Below are positions 23,732-32,575 of a stretch of DNA of 64,000 nucleotides, in pieces. A program made the position numbers and the translations under genes. The DNA is from Bog-473 sp963711065 (GTDB lineage Bacteria; Actinomycetota; Acidimicrobiia; Acidimicrobiales; RAAP-2). The notes under the pieces are model-generated. The model was not told where the DNA came from, ran no database searches, and saw nothing but the letters and a program-made list of their open reading frames with translations. The number at the start of each line of letters is the position of its first letter. Positions within the stretch are counted from its first letter, which is position 1. The DNA is taken from NCBI GenBank assembly GCA_963711065.1, contig CAVQCO010000007.1:1227770-1291769 (forward strand). The letters run 5' to 3'.

Positions 23732-24520
23732 ATGCGCACGACCATCGACTCCTACAAGTCCCGAGCAGGGCGGTTGGACCTCGGAGGGATCGACTTCGAT
23801 GACTTCCGGGACCACCCGCTGGCGCCCGATGCCCTGCGCTCGCTGCGCTACATGCACGACGTCGAGCACCACACCGTGTGCTATCTGCGCGACCTGCTCC
23901 TCACGCCGGCCCACCAGGACCCGGTGATCACGTCCTTCCTGTCGTGCTGGGTCTTCGAGGAGATGTGGCACGGGGAGGCCATCGCCCAGGTGCTCGAGGC
24001 CCACGGGGAGGAGGCGGGTGCCCCGCGCATCGCGGCGCTGCGCCACGGCCACCGGAGGCGGCAGGCTCTGACGACCCTCAGCACGATCGGCTCCGCTGCG
24101 TTCGCCGGCCGGGCCTTCGTCGCCCTCCACATGACGTGGGGCGCCATCAACGAGTGGACGACCCAGGCGGGGTACGCCCGACTGTCCGAGACGGCCGGCC
24201 ACCCGACGTTGCGCGAGCTGCTGCGGCGCATCATGAAACAGGAGGGGACGCACATCGACTTCTATGCCTCCGAGGCCACCCGCCGACTGCACGACAGCCC
24301 GAAGGCGCAAAGGATGACGCGCCTCGCGCTGTCGCACTGGTGGCGCCCGGTGGGCTCCGGCGTCATGCCGAACAGAGAGGTCGGCTTCCTCGTCAAGTAC
24401 CTGTTCCACGGTGAGAAGGGAGCCGAGGTCCTTGAGCGCATCGACCGACGCGTCGACCGGCTGCCGGGACAGGGAGACCTTCACCTCCTCACGCGCGCGG
24501 TGGCACGTCTCTCCGCGTAG
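23732..24520 (+). CDS. Ferritin-like diiron protein
   Basis: A 262-residue helical protein from ATG 23732. Possible metal ligands: Glu and His in the first helices (MHDVEHHTVCYL), EEMWHGEA (E-E-x-x-H) and later EGTHIDFYASEA (Glu, His). Two E-x-x-H-type helix pairs are the mark of the ferritin-like superfamily that includes acyl-ACP desaturases, rubrerythrins and N-oxygenases. Length is close to desaturase-like oxidases. It is divergent from the ECF sigma gene, a frequent position for targets of the sigma factor. The substrate is not deducible. Confidence 0.72.
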   Translation: MRTTIDSYKSRAGRLDLGGIDFDDFRDHPLAPDALRSLRYMHDVEHHTVCYLRDLLLTPAHQDPVITSFLSCWVFEEMWHGEAIAQVLEAHGEEAGAPRIAALRHGHRRRQALTTLSTIGSAAFAGRAFVALHMTWGAINEWTTQAGYARLSETAGHPTLRELLRRIMKQEGTHIDFYASEATRRLHDSPKAQRMTRLALSHWWRPVGSGVMPNREVGFLVKYLFHGEKGAEVLERIDRRVDRLPGQGDLHLLTRAVARLSA

Positions 24521-24530
24521 CACGCAGAAC

Positions 24531-24553
24531 CGTTCCGAACTCCGTTCGGAACG
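24531..24553. repeat. Perfect inverted repeat after ferritin-like gene
   Basis: CGTTCCGAAC (24531-24540), spacer TCC, GTTCGGAACG (24544-24553): 10-base perfect arms, 10 bases after the stop codon and 27 bases before the M16-like start. It could be a terminator stem, but no T-run follows, or an operator for the next gene. Confidence 0.55.
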
Positions 24554-24580
24554 CCGGGTCCCGCGCCCCTAGAGTTGGGC

Positions 24581-26500
24581 ATGTCTTCTGAGGCGCCCGG
24601 CAGTTCGGGCAGTGTCCGCCGTGACGAGGTCGACGGCGTCCTGACGCTGTCGCCGTCCCGCGGCCCGGTCGACGGCCCCCTGCGCGCCTGCCTGATGTTC
24701 GGGGTCGGGACCGTCGAAGAGTCGCTCGCCACGTCCGGCATCACGCATCTGGTCGAGCACCTCGCCCTGGTTCCCCTGGCCGACCTGAGCTTCCCGTGGA
24801 ACGGCCAGGTGGGCTCGGTCTGCACCCGGTTCACCGTCATGGGCGAGATCGGCCAGGTCAGTGCCTTCGTGACCGCGCTGACCAGCAGCCTGAGCCAGCT
24901 CGACACCGGCCGCCTCGAGGCGGAGCGGCGGGTCCTGCAGCTGGAGGCCGGGCGCCGCACTCGCACATCGCTGGGGAGTGACCTCTCCTGCCGGTTCGGC
25001 CCACTGGGTCCCGGCCTGCTGGATTGGCCGGAGCACGGGCTCAAGCGGCTCACCGCCGACGAGGTCACGGCGTGGGCGCAGCAGAAGTTCAACGCCCGGA
25101 ACGCCGTCCTGTGGCTGAGCGGACCCGTGCCGCCGGATCTCTCGCTCGGCAGTCTCCCGGCAGGTGGCCCCGAACCTCGGAAGGATCTGCCGCCCCTCCT
25201 CTCGAAGCCGCGCGCCTACGTCGGGGAGAACACCTCGACCATTTCCGTGTCCGTGCTCTCGTCACTGCATCCGGCACCCCTGACGGGCATGATGGTCGCT
25301 CGCCAGCGAGCGTTCGACCGCCTCCGGATCCGCGATGCCGTCAGCTACTCCGTCGACTACACCCGGCTCCGGATCGGTCGTGACCGCGCGGTCGACCACC
25401 TGGCGGCGGACGGAGCCGACGATGCGGCACCTGAGATCCTGCGCGCCCTGGACGCCGTCGTGTCCGAGCTGGCCGAAGACGGGCCTTCGGCTGCAGAGCT
25501 CGACGCACTCAAGGCCCAACGCCGGCTCGTCGATGCCGACCCCACCACCATCCTCGGCGACATGGACTCCCTCGCCGAGCGACATCTCCTCGGGCTGGCG
25601 GACCGGTCGATCGAGGACATCGACGCCGAGTTCTACGATCTGACCGTCGGGGAGGTGCAGCAAGCCGTCGCCGACGCGCGGCCGACCCTCGTCGCGGTCG
25701 GGCCGTCCACCCTCGATGCCGCCACGCTCGGCTGGAACGAGCTCGAGGCCTGGTCGTCGGAACAGATCGCAGGAGGCTGCTACCGACCGCTCCTGGACCG
25801 TGAGACCGGTGAGCTCGTCATCGGGGAGGAGGGAGTCACCTGGATCCACGACGACACCCACCGCCGGACCGTTCGTTGGGATCGTGCCGAAGCATGTTTC
25901 ACCTGGGACAACGGGGAACGGTCACTGCTCGGACGGGACGGCATCTTCGTCGGCGTGATCCCCTGGAATTGGCTGCACGGGGAGTCACTCACCGCGCTCG
26001 TCGACGAAAACGTACCCGGCCAGCTCAGAATTCCGATGGGCGGGACCATGCAGCGCGGGGACTCGAAGGACGACCCCCGCTGGCTGGCGGCGCTGACCGC
26101 CCTCATGGAGCGCGGCGTCAAGACGGATCTCGTGGTCCGTACCGACGGTCTTCTCCTGCTCCCGTCAGACGTGGCGAGGCGCGGCGCGGCGAGCCAGAAG
26201 GCCCGGCTCGACGAACTCCACTCCATCGATCCGCAGCGGGCGCTTTCCGAGGAGCGCGGAGCCCGGTGGGTCCCCGTCGACCGCATCCGTGGCGCGCGAC
26301 CGAAGAATCGGGTCTTGGAGTTCCTGCGCCCCCGGATGAGGAGCGCGCTCGACTCGACCGTCTTCTCCATCGACGTCTTCACCGACGCACCCAAGCCGCT
26401 CCGCCTGGAGGCTCGCTCGAAGAAGTCGGCGAAGATCCTGGAGAACGCCGTCCGCAACATGCTGGGAGAGCGCTACGGAGGCCCGCTCGAAGAGGGCTGA
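24581..26500 (+). CDS. M16-like (insulinase-fold) protein with unknown C-terminal half
   Basis: A 639-residue protein. The first roughly 370 residues follow the M16 zinc-peptidase plan: GVGTVEESLATSGITHLVEH gives the inverted zinc motif HxxEH (about residues 56-60), LEAERRVLQLEAGRR (about 113-127) supplies the distal Glu, and a second domain-like part follows with RLRIRDAVSYSVDYTRL, similar to the non-catalytic M16 half. After about residue 400 a different domain appears (GVTWIHDDTHRRTVRWDRAEACF) with no known motif. No signal peptide. It is isolated from the processing peptidase at 56786. Proteolytic activity is plausible but unproven. Confidence 0.68.
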   Translation: MSSEAPGSSGSVRRDEVDGVLTLSPSRGPVDGPLRACLMFGVGTVEESLATSGITHLVEHLALVPLADLSFPWNGQVGSVCTRFTVMGEIGQVSAFVTALTSSLSQLDTGRLEAERRVLQLEAGRRTRTSLGSDLSCRFGPLGPGLLDWPEHGLKRLTADEVTAWAQQKFNARNAVLWLSGPVPPDLSLGSLPAGGPEPRKDLPPLLSKPRAYVGENTSTISVSVLSSLHPAPLTGMMVARQRAFDRLRIRDAVSYSVDYTRLRIGRDRAVDHLAADGADDAAPEILRALDAVVSELAEDGPSAAELDALKAQRRLVDADPTTILGDMDSLAERHLLGLADRSIEDIDAEFYDLTVGEVQQAVADARPTLVAVGPSTLDAATLGWNELEAWSSEQIAGGCYRPLLDRETGELVIGEEGVTWIHDDTHRRTVRWDRAEACFTWDNGERSLLGRDGIFVGVIPWNWLHGESLTALVDENVPGQLRIPMGGTMQRGDSKDDPRWLAALTALMERGVKTDLVVRTDGLLLLPSDVARRGAASQKARLDELHSIDPQRALSEERGARWVPVDRIRGARPKNRVLEFLRPRMRSALDSTVFSIDVFTDAPKPLRLEARSKKSAKILENAVRNMLGERYGGPLEEG

Positions 26501-26519
26501 CCGCAGGGGCGAGCCCCGA

Positions 26520-27581
26520 TCAGCCGATGACGGCCCGCAGGACCGTGCGGGCCCGCTCGAGCTGGTCCCGGGTGACGCGCTCGTCGGGATGGTGCGCCAG
26601 CAGGGGATCACCGGGGCCGAAGTTCGCCGCCGGGACGCCGTGCTCCCAGAACGACGCGACGTCGGTCCAGCCCACCTTCGCCCGCGGCGCCGACCCGCTT
26701 CTCTCGACCAGGGACTTGAGCAAGGGGTGCCCGAGGGACGGCGGGGCACCGTCACCGGCGTCGAGCACTTCCCAGGTGTCGCCGGCGCCCAGCTCCAGGG
26801 TCGGGTCGAGCAGCTCGTGGAGGAAGGCCTCCGCCTCGGCCCGGCGCCGATCGGGCGCGTAGCGGAGATTCAGCGCCACCCGCGCCTCGTCGGGGACGAC
26901 GTTGCCGGCGATGCCGCCCTCGACCGCCACCACCTGGAGCTGCTCCGCGTAGGTGCAGCCGTCGAGGACGACCTCGCGTCCCCCCCAGGTGGCGACGCGC
27001 TCGAGCAACGGCGCCAGCCGGTGGATCGCGTTGCGGCCGGTGAACGGGCGCGCCGTGTGGGCCCGCACGCCGCGCAGGGTGATGCGCACGCGCATCGTCC
27101 CCTGGCAGCCGGCCTCGACCAGTGCGCTCGTCGGCTCGCCGAGCACCGCGGCGTCTCCGGCCAACAATGCGGGCTCGTGCTGCCACAGCTCGAGCAGGCC
27201 GCTCTCGTCGCGGCCGATCTCCTCCCGCGCGTAGAAGCACCACGTGACGTCGACCGCCGGCTCGCGCACGGTGGTCGCCAGGTCGAGCATCACGGCGAGG
27301 CCACCCTTCATGTCCGACGCCCCCACCCCCCACAGCGTGTCGCCGTCGAGCCTCGGCCCGTCGTTGTCGACTGGTGCGACGGTGTCGAGGTGACCTGCCA
27401 GCACCAGGCGCTGGCCCCGGCCGAGCGCGGTGCGGGCGACCACGTTGTCGCCCACCCGCTCGACCCCCAGCCAGGTGCACGCCGCCAGCGAGGCCTCCAC
27501 CAGGTCGGCCAGCGGGCCCTCCCGGCCGCTCAGCGACGGCACGGCCATGAGATCGCCGGTGGCCGTGAGCAGGTCGCCCAC
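26520..27581 (-). CDS. dapE: Succinyl-diaminopimelate desuccinylase
   Basis: DapE removes succinate from N-succinyl-L,L-diaminopimelate, giving L,L-DAP for lysine and cell-wall synthesis. 353 residues, standard. Dizinc M20 motifs: LAGHLDTVAP (His and catalytic Asp), GASDMKGG (bridging Asp), YAREEIGRDESG (catalytic and ligand Glu), and a late His in LLAHHPDERV. It is the last gene of the minus-strand operon and starts 4 bases after the dapD stop. The lid or dimerisation domain lies in the middle third. Confidence 0.93.
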   Translation of the reverse strand: MGDLLTATGDLMAVPSLSGREGPLADLVEASLAACTWLGVERVGDNVVARTALGRGQRLVLAGHLDTVAPVDNDGPRLDGDTLWGVGASDMKGGLAVMLDLATTVREPAVDVTWCFYAREEIGRDESGLLELWQHEPALLAGDAAVLGEPTSALVEAGCQGTMRVRITLRGVRAHTARPFTGRNAIHRLAPLLERVATWGGREVVLDGCTYAEQLQVVAVEGGIAGNVVPDEARVALNLRYAPDRRRAEAEAFLHELLDPTLELGAGDTWEVLDAGDGAPPSLGHPLLKSLVERSGSAPRAKVGWTDVASFWEHGVPAANFGPGDPLLAHHPDERVTRDQLERARTVLRAVIG

Positions 27582-27585
27582 CGGA

Positions 27586-28413
27586 TCAGGTGGAGGCGCC
27601 GTGGTCCCGGAGGACCTGAGTCAGCTGCGCCTTGTCGTGGCGCTCCCCCTCGCTGAGCCGCTTGATCACGAGCACGCAGGGCACGAAGAACTCCCCGCCG
27701 GGGTACTCACGCCGGCGGCTGGCCCTGATGGCGACGCACCACGGCGGCACCACCCCGCGCGAGATCTCCTCGCCGGTGTCCGCGTCGATGACCGGGATGG
27801 AGGGGTCGAGGAAGCTCCCGGCGCCGAGCACCGAGCCCTTGCCGATGCGCGCGCCGCCGGTGACCATGCAGCGGCTGCCGACGAACGCGTCGTCCTCGAC
27901 CACGACGGGCACGGCGTTGGGCGGCTCGAGCACGCCGCCGATGCCGACCCCGCCGGCCAGGTGGACCCGTTCCCCGATCTGCGCGCAGGAGGCCACCGTG
28001 GCCCACGTGTCGACCATGGAGCCGGCACCGACCCAGGCGCCGATGTTCACGTAGGAGGGCATCAGGACGACGCCCCGACCGAGGAACGAACCCCAGCGGG
28101 CCGACGCGCCGGGCAGCGCCCGGACCCCGGCTTCGGCGAAACCGTGCTTGAGCGGGAGCTTGTCGGCGTACTCGAAGGGCCCGAGCTCGATCGTCTCCAT
28201 GCCCCGCAGGGAGAACAGCAGGAGGATCGACTTCTTGAGCCATTCGTGGACGACGACGTCGTCGGTGGCGGGATCGACCTCGGCGACGCGGGCCTGGCCC
28301 GTGTCGAGCAGGTCGATGGCCTCCTCGACGAGCCTCGCCGCGTCGGTGTCGGCCGGCGAGAGCTCGCCACGGCGCTCCCACAGCTCCTCGACGCTCGCCT
28401 GGAGATCAGCCAT
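27586..28413 (-). CDS. dapD: Tetrahydrodipicolinate N-succinyltransferase
   Basis: DapD transfers succinyl from succinyl-CoA to tetrahydrodipicolinate, opening the ring and committing the pathway to the succinylase branch. 275 residues. The C-terminal half is a left-handed beta-helix made of hexapeptide repeats (VNIGAWVGAGSMVDTWATVA, GVGIGGVLEP, VGSRCMVTGGARIGKGSVLG). The N-terminal helical part (LWERRGELSPADTDAARLVEEAIDLLD) is typical of the family. It overlaps dapC by 8 bases and sits 4 bases before dapE, so three successive pathway steps are translationally linked. Confidence 0.94.
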   Translation of the reverse strand: MADLQASVEELWERRGELSPADTDAARLVEEAIDLLDTGQARVAEVDPATDDVVVHEWLKKSILLLFSLRGMETIELGPFEYADKLPLKHGFAEAGVRALPGASARWGSFLGRGVVLMPSYVNIGAWVGAGSMVDTWATVASCAQIGERVHLAGGVGIGGVLEPPNAVPVVVEDDAFVGSRCMVTGGARIGKGSVLGAGSFLDPSIPVIDADTGEEISRGVVPPWCVAIRASRRREYPGGEFFVPCVLVIKRLSEGERHDKAQLTQVLRDHGAST

Positions 28414-29539
28414 GGCTCACCCTAGCGAGGCGCTCCCCCACCAGCGTCAGCCGCTCCATGGGCTGCACGAGCGCCACGCGCACGTGCCCGGCACCCCCCT
28501 CACCGTAGAGGTCGCCCGGGCTGACCAGGAGCCCCCCGTCGGTGGCCAGCGCCTCGGCCATGGCCCACGCATCGGGCCAGCGGCCGGCCGGCACCGGAAC
28601 CCAGAGGTAGAAGCCGCCTTCGGGCGGCGCGACCGGGCAGCCGTAGCCACCGAGGACGCCACCCAGGTAGCCGAGGCGCTCGCGGTAGCGCGCCCGCTGG
28701 GCCTCCACGTGCCCGTCGTCGGCGAGGGCGGCGACGCCGGCGGCCTGGGCGGGTCCGGGCACCATGAGCCCGGCGTGCTGGCGCACGGCCCGCAGGAATT
28801 CGACGAGCTCGCCGTCCCCGGCGTAGAAGCCCACCCGCACGCCGGCCAGGTTGGAGCGCTTGGAGAGGGAGTGCACGGCCACCACGCCCTCGGGCCCGTG
28901 CTGCAGCACGGAGCGCGGTGGGCCGTCCCAGGTGAACTCGGCGTAGCACTCGTCCGAGAAGACGGGGATGCCACGGGCGCGGCCCCAGGCGGCCTCCGCC
29001 GCCAGGTCACCCAGCCCGCCGGTCGGGTTCGACGGCGAGTTCGACCACAGCACGAGCGCGCGCTCGGCATCGGAGGACGCGACCGCGTCGAGGTCGAGGC
29101 CCCCGGCCCGACCGGGCGGCGGCGGGACGGGGACGGCGCGGCACCCCGCGAGCTCGGCCCCCATGGCATAGGTCGGGTAGGACACCGCCGGGTAGAGCAC
29201 CGTGTCCCGGCGCGGCTCGCGCAACCGCAGCACGTGCGGCACCGAGGCGACCAGCTCCTTGGTCCCCACGCAGGCGGCGACCGACGAGGGCGGGACGTCG
29301 GGGAGGCCGAAGCGGCGCGCCAGCCAGGCCGCCGCCGCTTCTCGCAGCTGGGCGCTGCCGGCGGACGCGGGGTAGCCGCGCTCGGTGCCCGACGACGCGA
29401 GCGCATCGACGACGGCGCGCAGCGGCGGGTCGCACGGCGTCCCGATGGAGCAGTCGACCATGCCACCGTCGTGCTCGTCGGCGAGCTTGGCCAGCCCCGC
29501 CAGCCGGTCGTAGGGATAGGGCGGCAGGGTGAAGGTCAC
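28406..29539 (-). CDS. dapC: Succinyldiaminopimelate transaminase
   Basis: A fold-type I PLP aminotransferase of 377 residues that aminates N-succinyl-2-amino-6-ketopimelate with glutamate. The PLP lysine is in HSLSKRSNLAGVRVGF; supporting residues are NSPSNPTGG, SDECYAEF (Asp binding pyridine N, Tyr) and the Arg of GHVRVAL near the C-terminus. The actinobacterial DapC type is suggested by its place between dapD and hflX-dapF. ATG overlaps the hflX stop by 4 bases. Confidence 0.92.
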   Translation of the reverse strand: MTFTLPPYPYDRLAGLAKLADEHDGGMVDCSIGTPCDPPLRAVVDALASSGTERGYPASAGSAQLREAAAAWLARRFGLPDVPPSSVAACVGTKELVASVPHVLRLREPRRDTVLYPAVSYPTYAMGAELAGCRAVPVPPPPGRAGGLDLDAVASSDAERALVLWSNSPSNPTGGLGDLAAEAAWGRARGIPVFSDECYAEFTWDGPPRSVLQHGPEGVVAVHSLSKRSNLAGVRVGFYAGDGELVEFLRAVRQHAGLMVPGPAQAAGVAALADDGHVEAQRARYRERLGYLGGVLGGYGCPVAPPEGGFYLWVPVPAGRWPDAWAMAEALATDGGLLVSPGDLYGEGGAGHVRVALVQPMERLTLVGERLARVSHG

Positions 29540-30819
29540 GGCGCCGCCACGAACGCCGCGAAGCGGGCCCGGCCCACGTCGTCGAGCACCACCTGCAACG
29601 TGGCCGACTCCTCACCGTCGCTCTGGCCCACCACCTCTCCCTCCCGGTGGATGGCGGCCAGGATGTCGCCGCGCGACCAGGGCACGACGAGCTGCACGAC
29701 CCGGTCGGATCCACGCAACCGGTCACCCAGGACACGCAGGAGGTCGTCGACGCCCTCGCCCGTCCGGGCCGAGAGGAGGACGGATCCCTCGGTGGCGTGC
29801 GCCAGCGCCTTGGCCGACTCCGGCGCGGCGTCCGCCTTGTTCACGACCACCAGCTCGGGCACGTCGGCGGCGCCGATCTCGCCCAGCACCTCCCGCACCG
29901 CCGCCATCTGGGCCTCGGCGTTCGCCGCCGTGCCGTCGACCACGTGGACGACCAGGTCGGCCAGGCGCACCGAGTCCAGGGTGGAGCGGAACGCCTCCAC
30001 CAGCTCGTGGGGGAGCTTGCGCACGAAGCCGACGGTGTCCGTCACGAGGACGGTCTCGCCCCCCGGCAGCGACAGCTGGCGGGTGCGGGGGTCGAGCGTG
30101 ACGAAGAGCCGGTCCTCGGCCGGGACCCCGGCATCGGTCAGGCGGTTGAGCAGCGTCGACTTCCCGGCGTTCGTGTAGCCCACCAGTGCGAGCTCGCGCT
30201 GGCGGCCGCGGGCCCGGCTCCGCCGCTGCAGCGAGCGCGTGCGCTCGACGTCGCGCAGGTCGGCCTCGAGCCGGTGCATCCGCCGGACGAGCCGGCGGCG
30301 GTCCACCTCGAGCTGCGTCTCACCGGGACCCCGGGTGCCGATGCCGCCGGCCTGCTGGCTGAGCGAGGTGCCCCGGCCCCGCAGCCGCGGCAGGCGGTAG
30401 CGCAGCAGCGCGAGCTCGACCTGCGCCTTGCCTTCGGGGCTGCGCGCGTTCTGGGCGAAGATGTCGAGGATCACCGCGGTCCGGTCGATGGCGGTGCGGC
30501 CGAACAACTTCTCGAGGTTACGGTGCTGGGCGGGCGTCAACTCGTCGTCGAAGACGACGGTGTCGGCATCGAGGCTGCGGCTGAGCTCGGCGATCTCCTC
30601 CGCCTTGCCCCGGCCCACGAAGGTGGCGGGGTCGGGTGCGTCCCGCCGCTGGACGACGCGCCCCACGACGTCGGCCCCCGCGCTGTGCACCAGCTGCGCG
30701 AGCTCGTCCAGCTCCTGCTCGACGAGCTCCGTCGTCAGACCGGGGAACACCACCCCGACGAGGATGATGCGCTCCCGGAAGGTCCGCTCAATGAGCGTCC
30801 CGGGCAGCACGTTGCTCAA
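29536..30819 (-). CDS. hflX: Ribosome-associated GTPase HflX
   Basis: HflX splits stalled or heat-damaged 70S ribosomes using GTP. A TTG at 30819 overlapping the dapF TGA (TTGA) gives 427 residues. The HflX N-domain (SAGADVVGRVVQRRDAPDPATFVGRG in two parts) and coiled linker (RRMHRLEADLRDVERTR) precede the GTPase domain: G1 VGYTNAGKSTLL, G3 DTVGF, G4 VVNKAD, G5 LLSARTGEG. Longer upstream reading in the same frame is shadow of dapF/miaA. The gene is embedded in the dap operon, coupled to dapF upstream and dapC downstream. Confidence 0.92.
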   Translation of the reverse strand: MSNVLPGTLIERTFRERIILVGVVFPGLTTELVEQELDELAQLVHSAGADVVGRVVQRRDAPDPATFVGRGKAEEIAELSRSLDADTVVFDDELTPAQHRNLEKLFGRTAIDRTAVILDIFAQNARSPEGKAQVELALLRYRLPRLRGRGTSLSQQAGGIGTRGPGETQLEVDRRRLVRRMHRLEADLRDVERTRSLQRRSRARGRQRELALVGYTNAGKSTLLNRLTDAGVPAEDRLFVTLDPRTRQLSLPGGETVLVTDTVGFVRKLPHELVEAFRSTLDSVRLADLVVHVVDGTAANAEAQMAAVREVLGEIGAADVPELVVVNKADAAPESAKALAHATEGSVLLSARTGEGVDDLLRVLGDRLRGSDRVVQLVVPWSRGDILAAIHREGEVVGQSDGEESATLQVVLDDVGRARFAAFVAAP

Positions 30820-31634
30820 GAGAGCATCCCGGGATGGATGTCGACGTCGGCCACCTTGCGCACCGGTCCGGCCAGGTGCGTGGTCGCCTGCTCGCCGTCC
30901 CCCAGGGTCACCTCGAGCGTCCCGCCCGGATTGCGCACGCGCACGGCGCCCTCGGCCGGCACGGCGCCCCAGCTGCGGGCCGCGGCCGCCGCGGCGACGC
31001 TGCCCGTGCCGCAGGCCAGCGTCTCGCCGACCCCTCGCTCCCAGACCCGGAAATCGAGCAGTGACCCCTCGACGTCGCGCACGACCGTGATCCACTCGAC
31101 GTTGATGCCACCGTCGAAGGCGGCCTGGAGCTTGGGTCCGAGCTCGGCGATGTCGACGCCGGCGGTGTCCGGGCCCAGCAGGACCAGGTGCGGGTTGCCC
31201 ACGTCGACGGTCCGGGCGCGGCGGTCGTCGAACTCCTGGGGCTGGTCGGGCCCGAGCGTGGCCGGACCCATGTCGACCCTGGCCTTCGCCCAGCCCGGTG
31301 CGTCTCCGGGGAAGTACTCCACGGTGCGGGCGCCGCCCGCCGTGGCCACGCTGAAGCGCGGCGGGGACACGAGGCCCGCATCGACCGCCGCCTGGGCGAG
31401 GCAGCGCATGCCGTTGCCGCTCATCTCCGCTTCGCTGCCGTCCGCATTGTGCAGCTGCATGGAGAGGTCGCAGCCGTCGCGTCCCGGGCCGACCCGGATG
31501 ATCCCGTCGGCACCGACGCCGCGGCGCCGGTCGGCGAGCAGGCGCACCTGGGCCACCGAGAACCTGATGGCGTCGTCGGGGTCGAGGACGACGAGGAAGT
31601 CGTTCCCCGCCCCCTCGTGCTTGGTGGCGTGCAC
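30816..31634 (-). CDS. dapF: Diaminopimelate epimerase
   Basis: DapF interconverts L,L-DAP and meso-DAP, the form used in peptidoglycan and by LysA. The GTG at 31634 gives 272 residues beginning with the family start HATKHEGAGNDFLV. The two catalytic cysteines are in SGNGMRCLAQ (about residue 78) and ETLACGTGSVAAA (about residue 217). The frame continues upstream as shadow of miaA. It is 26 bases downstream of miaA and overlaps hflX by 4 bases. Confidence 0.95.
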   Translation of the reverse strand: MHATKHEGAGNDFLVVLDPDDAIRFSVAQVRLLADRRRGVGADGIIRVGPGRDGCDLSMQLHNADGSEAEMSGNGMRCLAQAAVDAGLVSPPRFSVATAGGARTVEYFPGDAPGWAKARVDMGPATLGPDQPQEFDDRRARTVDVGNPHLVLLGPDTAGVDIAELGPKLQAAFDGGINVEWITVVRDVEGSLLDFRVWERGVGETLACGTGSVAAAAAARSWGAVPAEGAVRVRNPGGTLEVTLGDGEQATTHLAGPVRKVADVDIHPGMLS

Positions 31635-31660
31635 ACCACCATTCTCGCAGGCGGCGCCGC

Positions 31661-32575
31661 TCAGGCGTGCACCGAGAGGGCCTGCTCGAGCAGGTCCCCC
31701 GCCTCGCCGGGGTCCCGGGCCCAGGCGATCCGCGGGTCGCGGCGGAACCACGAGGCCTGGCGCCGGGCGAACTGCCGGGTGCGGCGCACGGCCTCGTCCA
31801 GGCACTCGCCGAGCGGGGCGCCGTCCTCCACGTGGGCCAGGACCTCGCGGTAGCCGAGCGCCTGGCGCGCGGTGCGCGAGATCCCCTCCGGGCGGGCGGC
31901 CAGGTCCCGGACCTCGTCCACGAGGCCCGCGGCGACCATCGCCGTGAAGCGCTCGGCGATGCGCCGGTCCACTTCCCCGGCCGGCGGGGACAACCCCACC
32001 TGGACGACGCCCGTGGCGGGGTAGGCCTCCAGCCCGGGGCCGAAGGCCGAGAACGGGCGCCCCGCCCCGAGGGTGACCTCGAGCGCGCGGACCACCCGGC
32101 GGCGGTTGGTCGGCTCCATCCGCCCCGCGCCGGCCGGGTCGAGCTCGGCGAGGCGGGCGTGCAGGTCCGCGGTCCCGGCCCGACCCTCGTCCAGCTCGGC
32201 CTCCAGCGCAGCGGCGACCTCGGGGTAGCGGCCCGGGATGGCGAGGTCGTCGACGACGGCGCGCTGGTAGAGCCCCGTGCCCCCGACGAGGAGCGCGTGA
32301 CGCCCGCGCCGGCCGATGCCCTCCAGTGCCTCCCGCGCCGCCGCCTGGAACTGGGTGACGGTGAACTCCTCCTCCGGATCGACCAGGTCGAGGAGGTGGT
32401 GGGGCACGGCGGCGCGGGCCTCGTGGCCCGGCTTGGAGGTCCCGATGTCCATGCCGCGGTAGACGCACATGGAGTCGACCGAGACGATCTCGCAGTCACC
32501 CCGCCGCCGGGCGACCCCGAGCGCCAGCTCCGACTTGCCCGAGGCGGTGACGCCGACGAGGGCGACCGCGGTCAA
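31661..32575 (-). CDS. miaA: tRNA dimethylallyltransferase
   Basis: MiaA adds a dimethylallyl group to A37 of tRNAs reading codons that start with U, the first step before MiaB. 304 residues: P-loop GVTASGKSELAL, SVDSMCVYRGMDIGTSKP (substrate loop with catalytic Asp), HHLLDLVDPEEEFTV, LVGGTGLYQRAVVD, and the C-terminal RQFARRQASWFRRDP tRNA-binding motif. Its start overlaps the miaB stop by 4 bases, so both enzymes of the ms2i6A pathway are co-translated. Confidence 0.96.
   Translation of the reverse strand: MTAVALVGVTASGKSELALGVARRRGDCEIVSVDSMCVYRGMDIGTSKPGHEARAAVPHHLLDLVDPEEEFTVTQFQAAAREALEGIGRRGRHALLVGGTGLYQRAVVDDLAIPGRYPEVAAALEAELDEGRAGTADLHARLAELDPAGAGRMEPTNRRRVVRALEVTLGAGRPFSAFGPGLEAYPATGVVQVGLSPPAGEVDRRIAERFTAMVAAGLVDEVRDLAARPEGISRTARQALGYREVLAHVEDGAPLGECLDEAVRRTRQFARRQASWFRRDPRIAWARDPGEAGDLLEQALSVHA

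Noticed and set aside
24536..24548. CGAAC-TCC-GTTCG as a further LexA box
   Set aside because: The spacer is 3 bases, not 4, and it is part of a longer perfect hairpin after a stop codon.
29536..32499. A 987-residue fusion of HflX with upstream sequence
   Set aside because: The part before the TTG at 30819 is the frame shadow of dapF and miaA; HflX alone has the normal family length.
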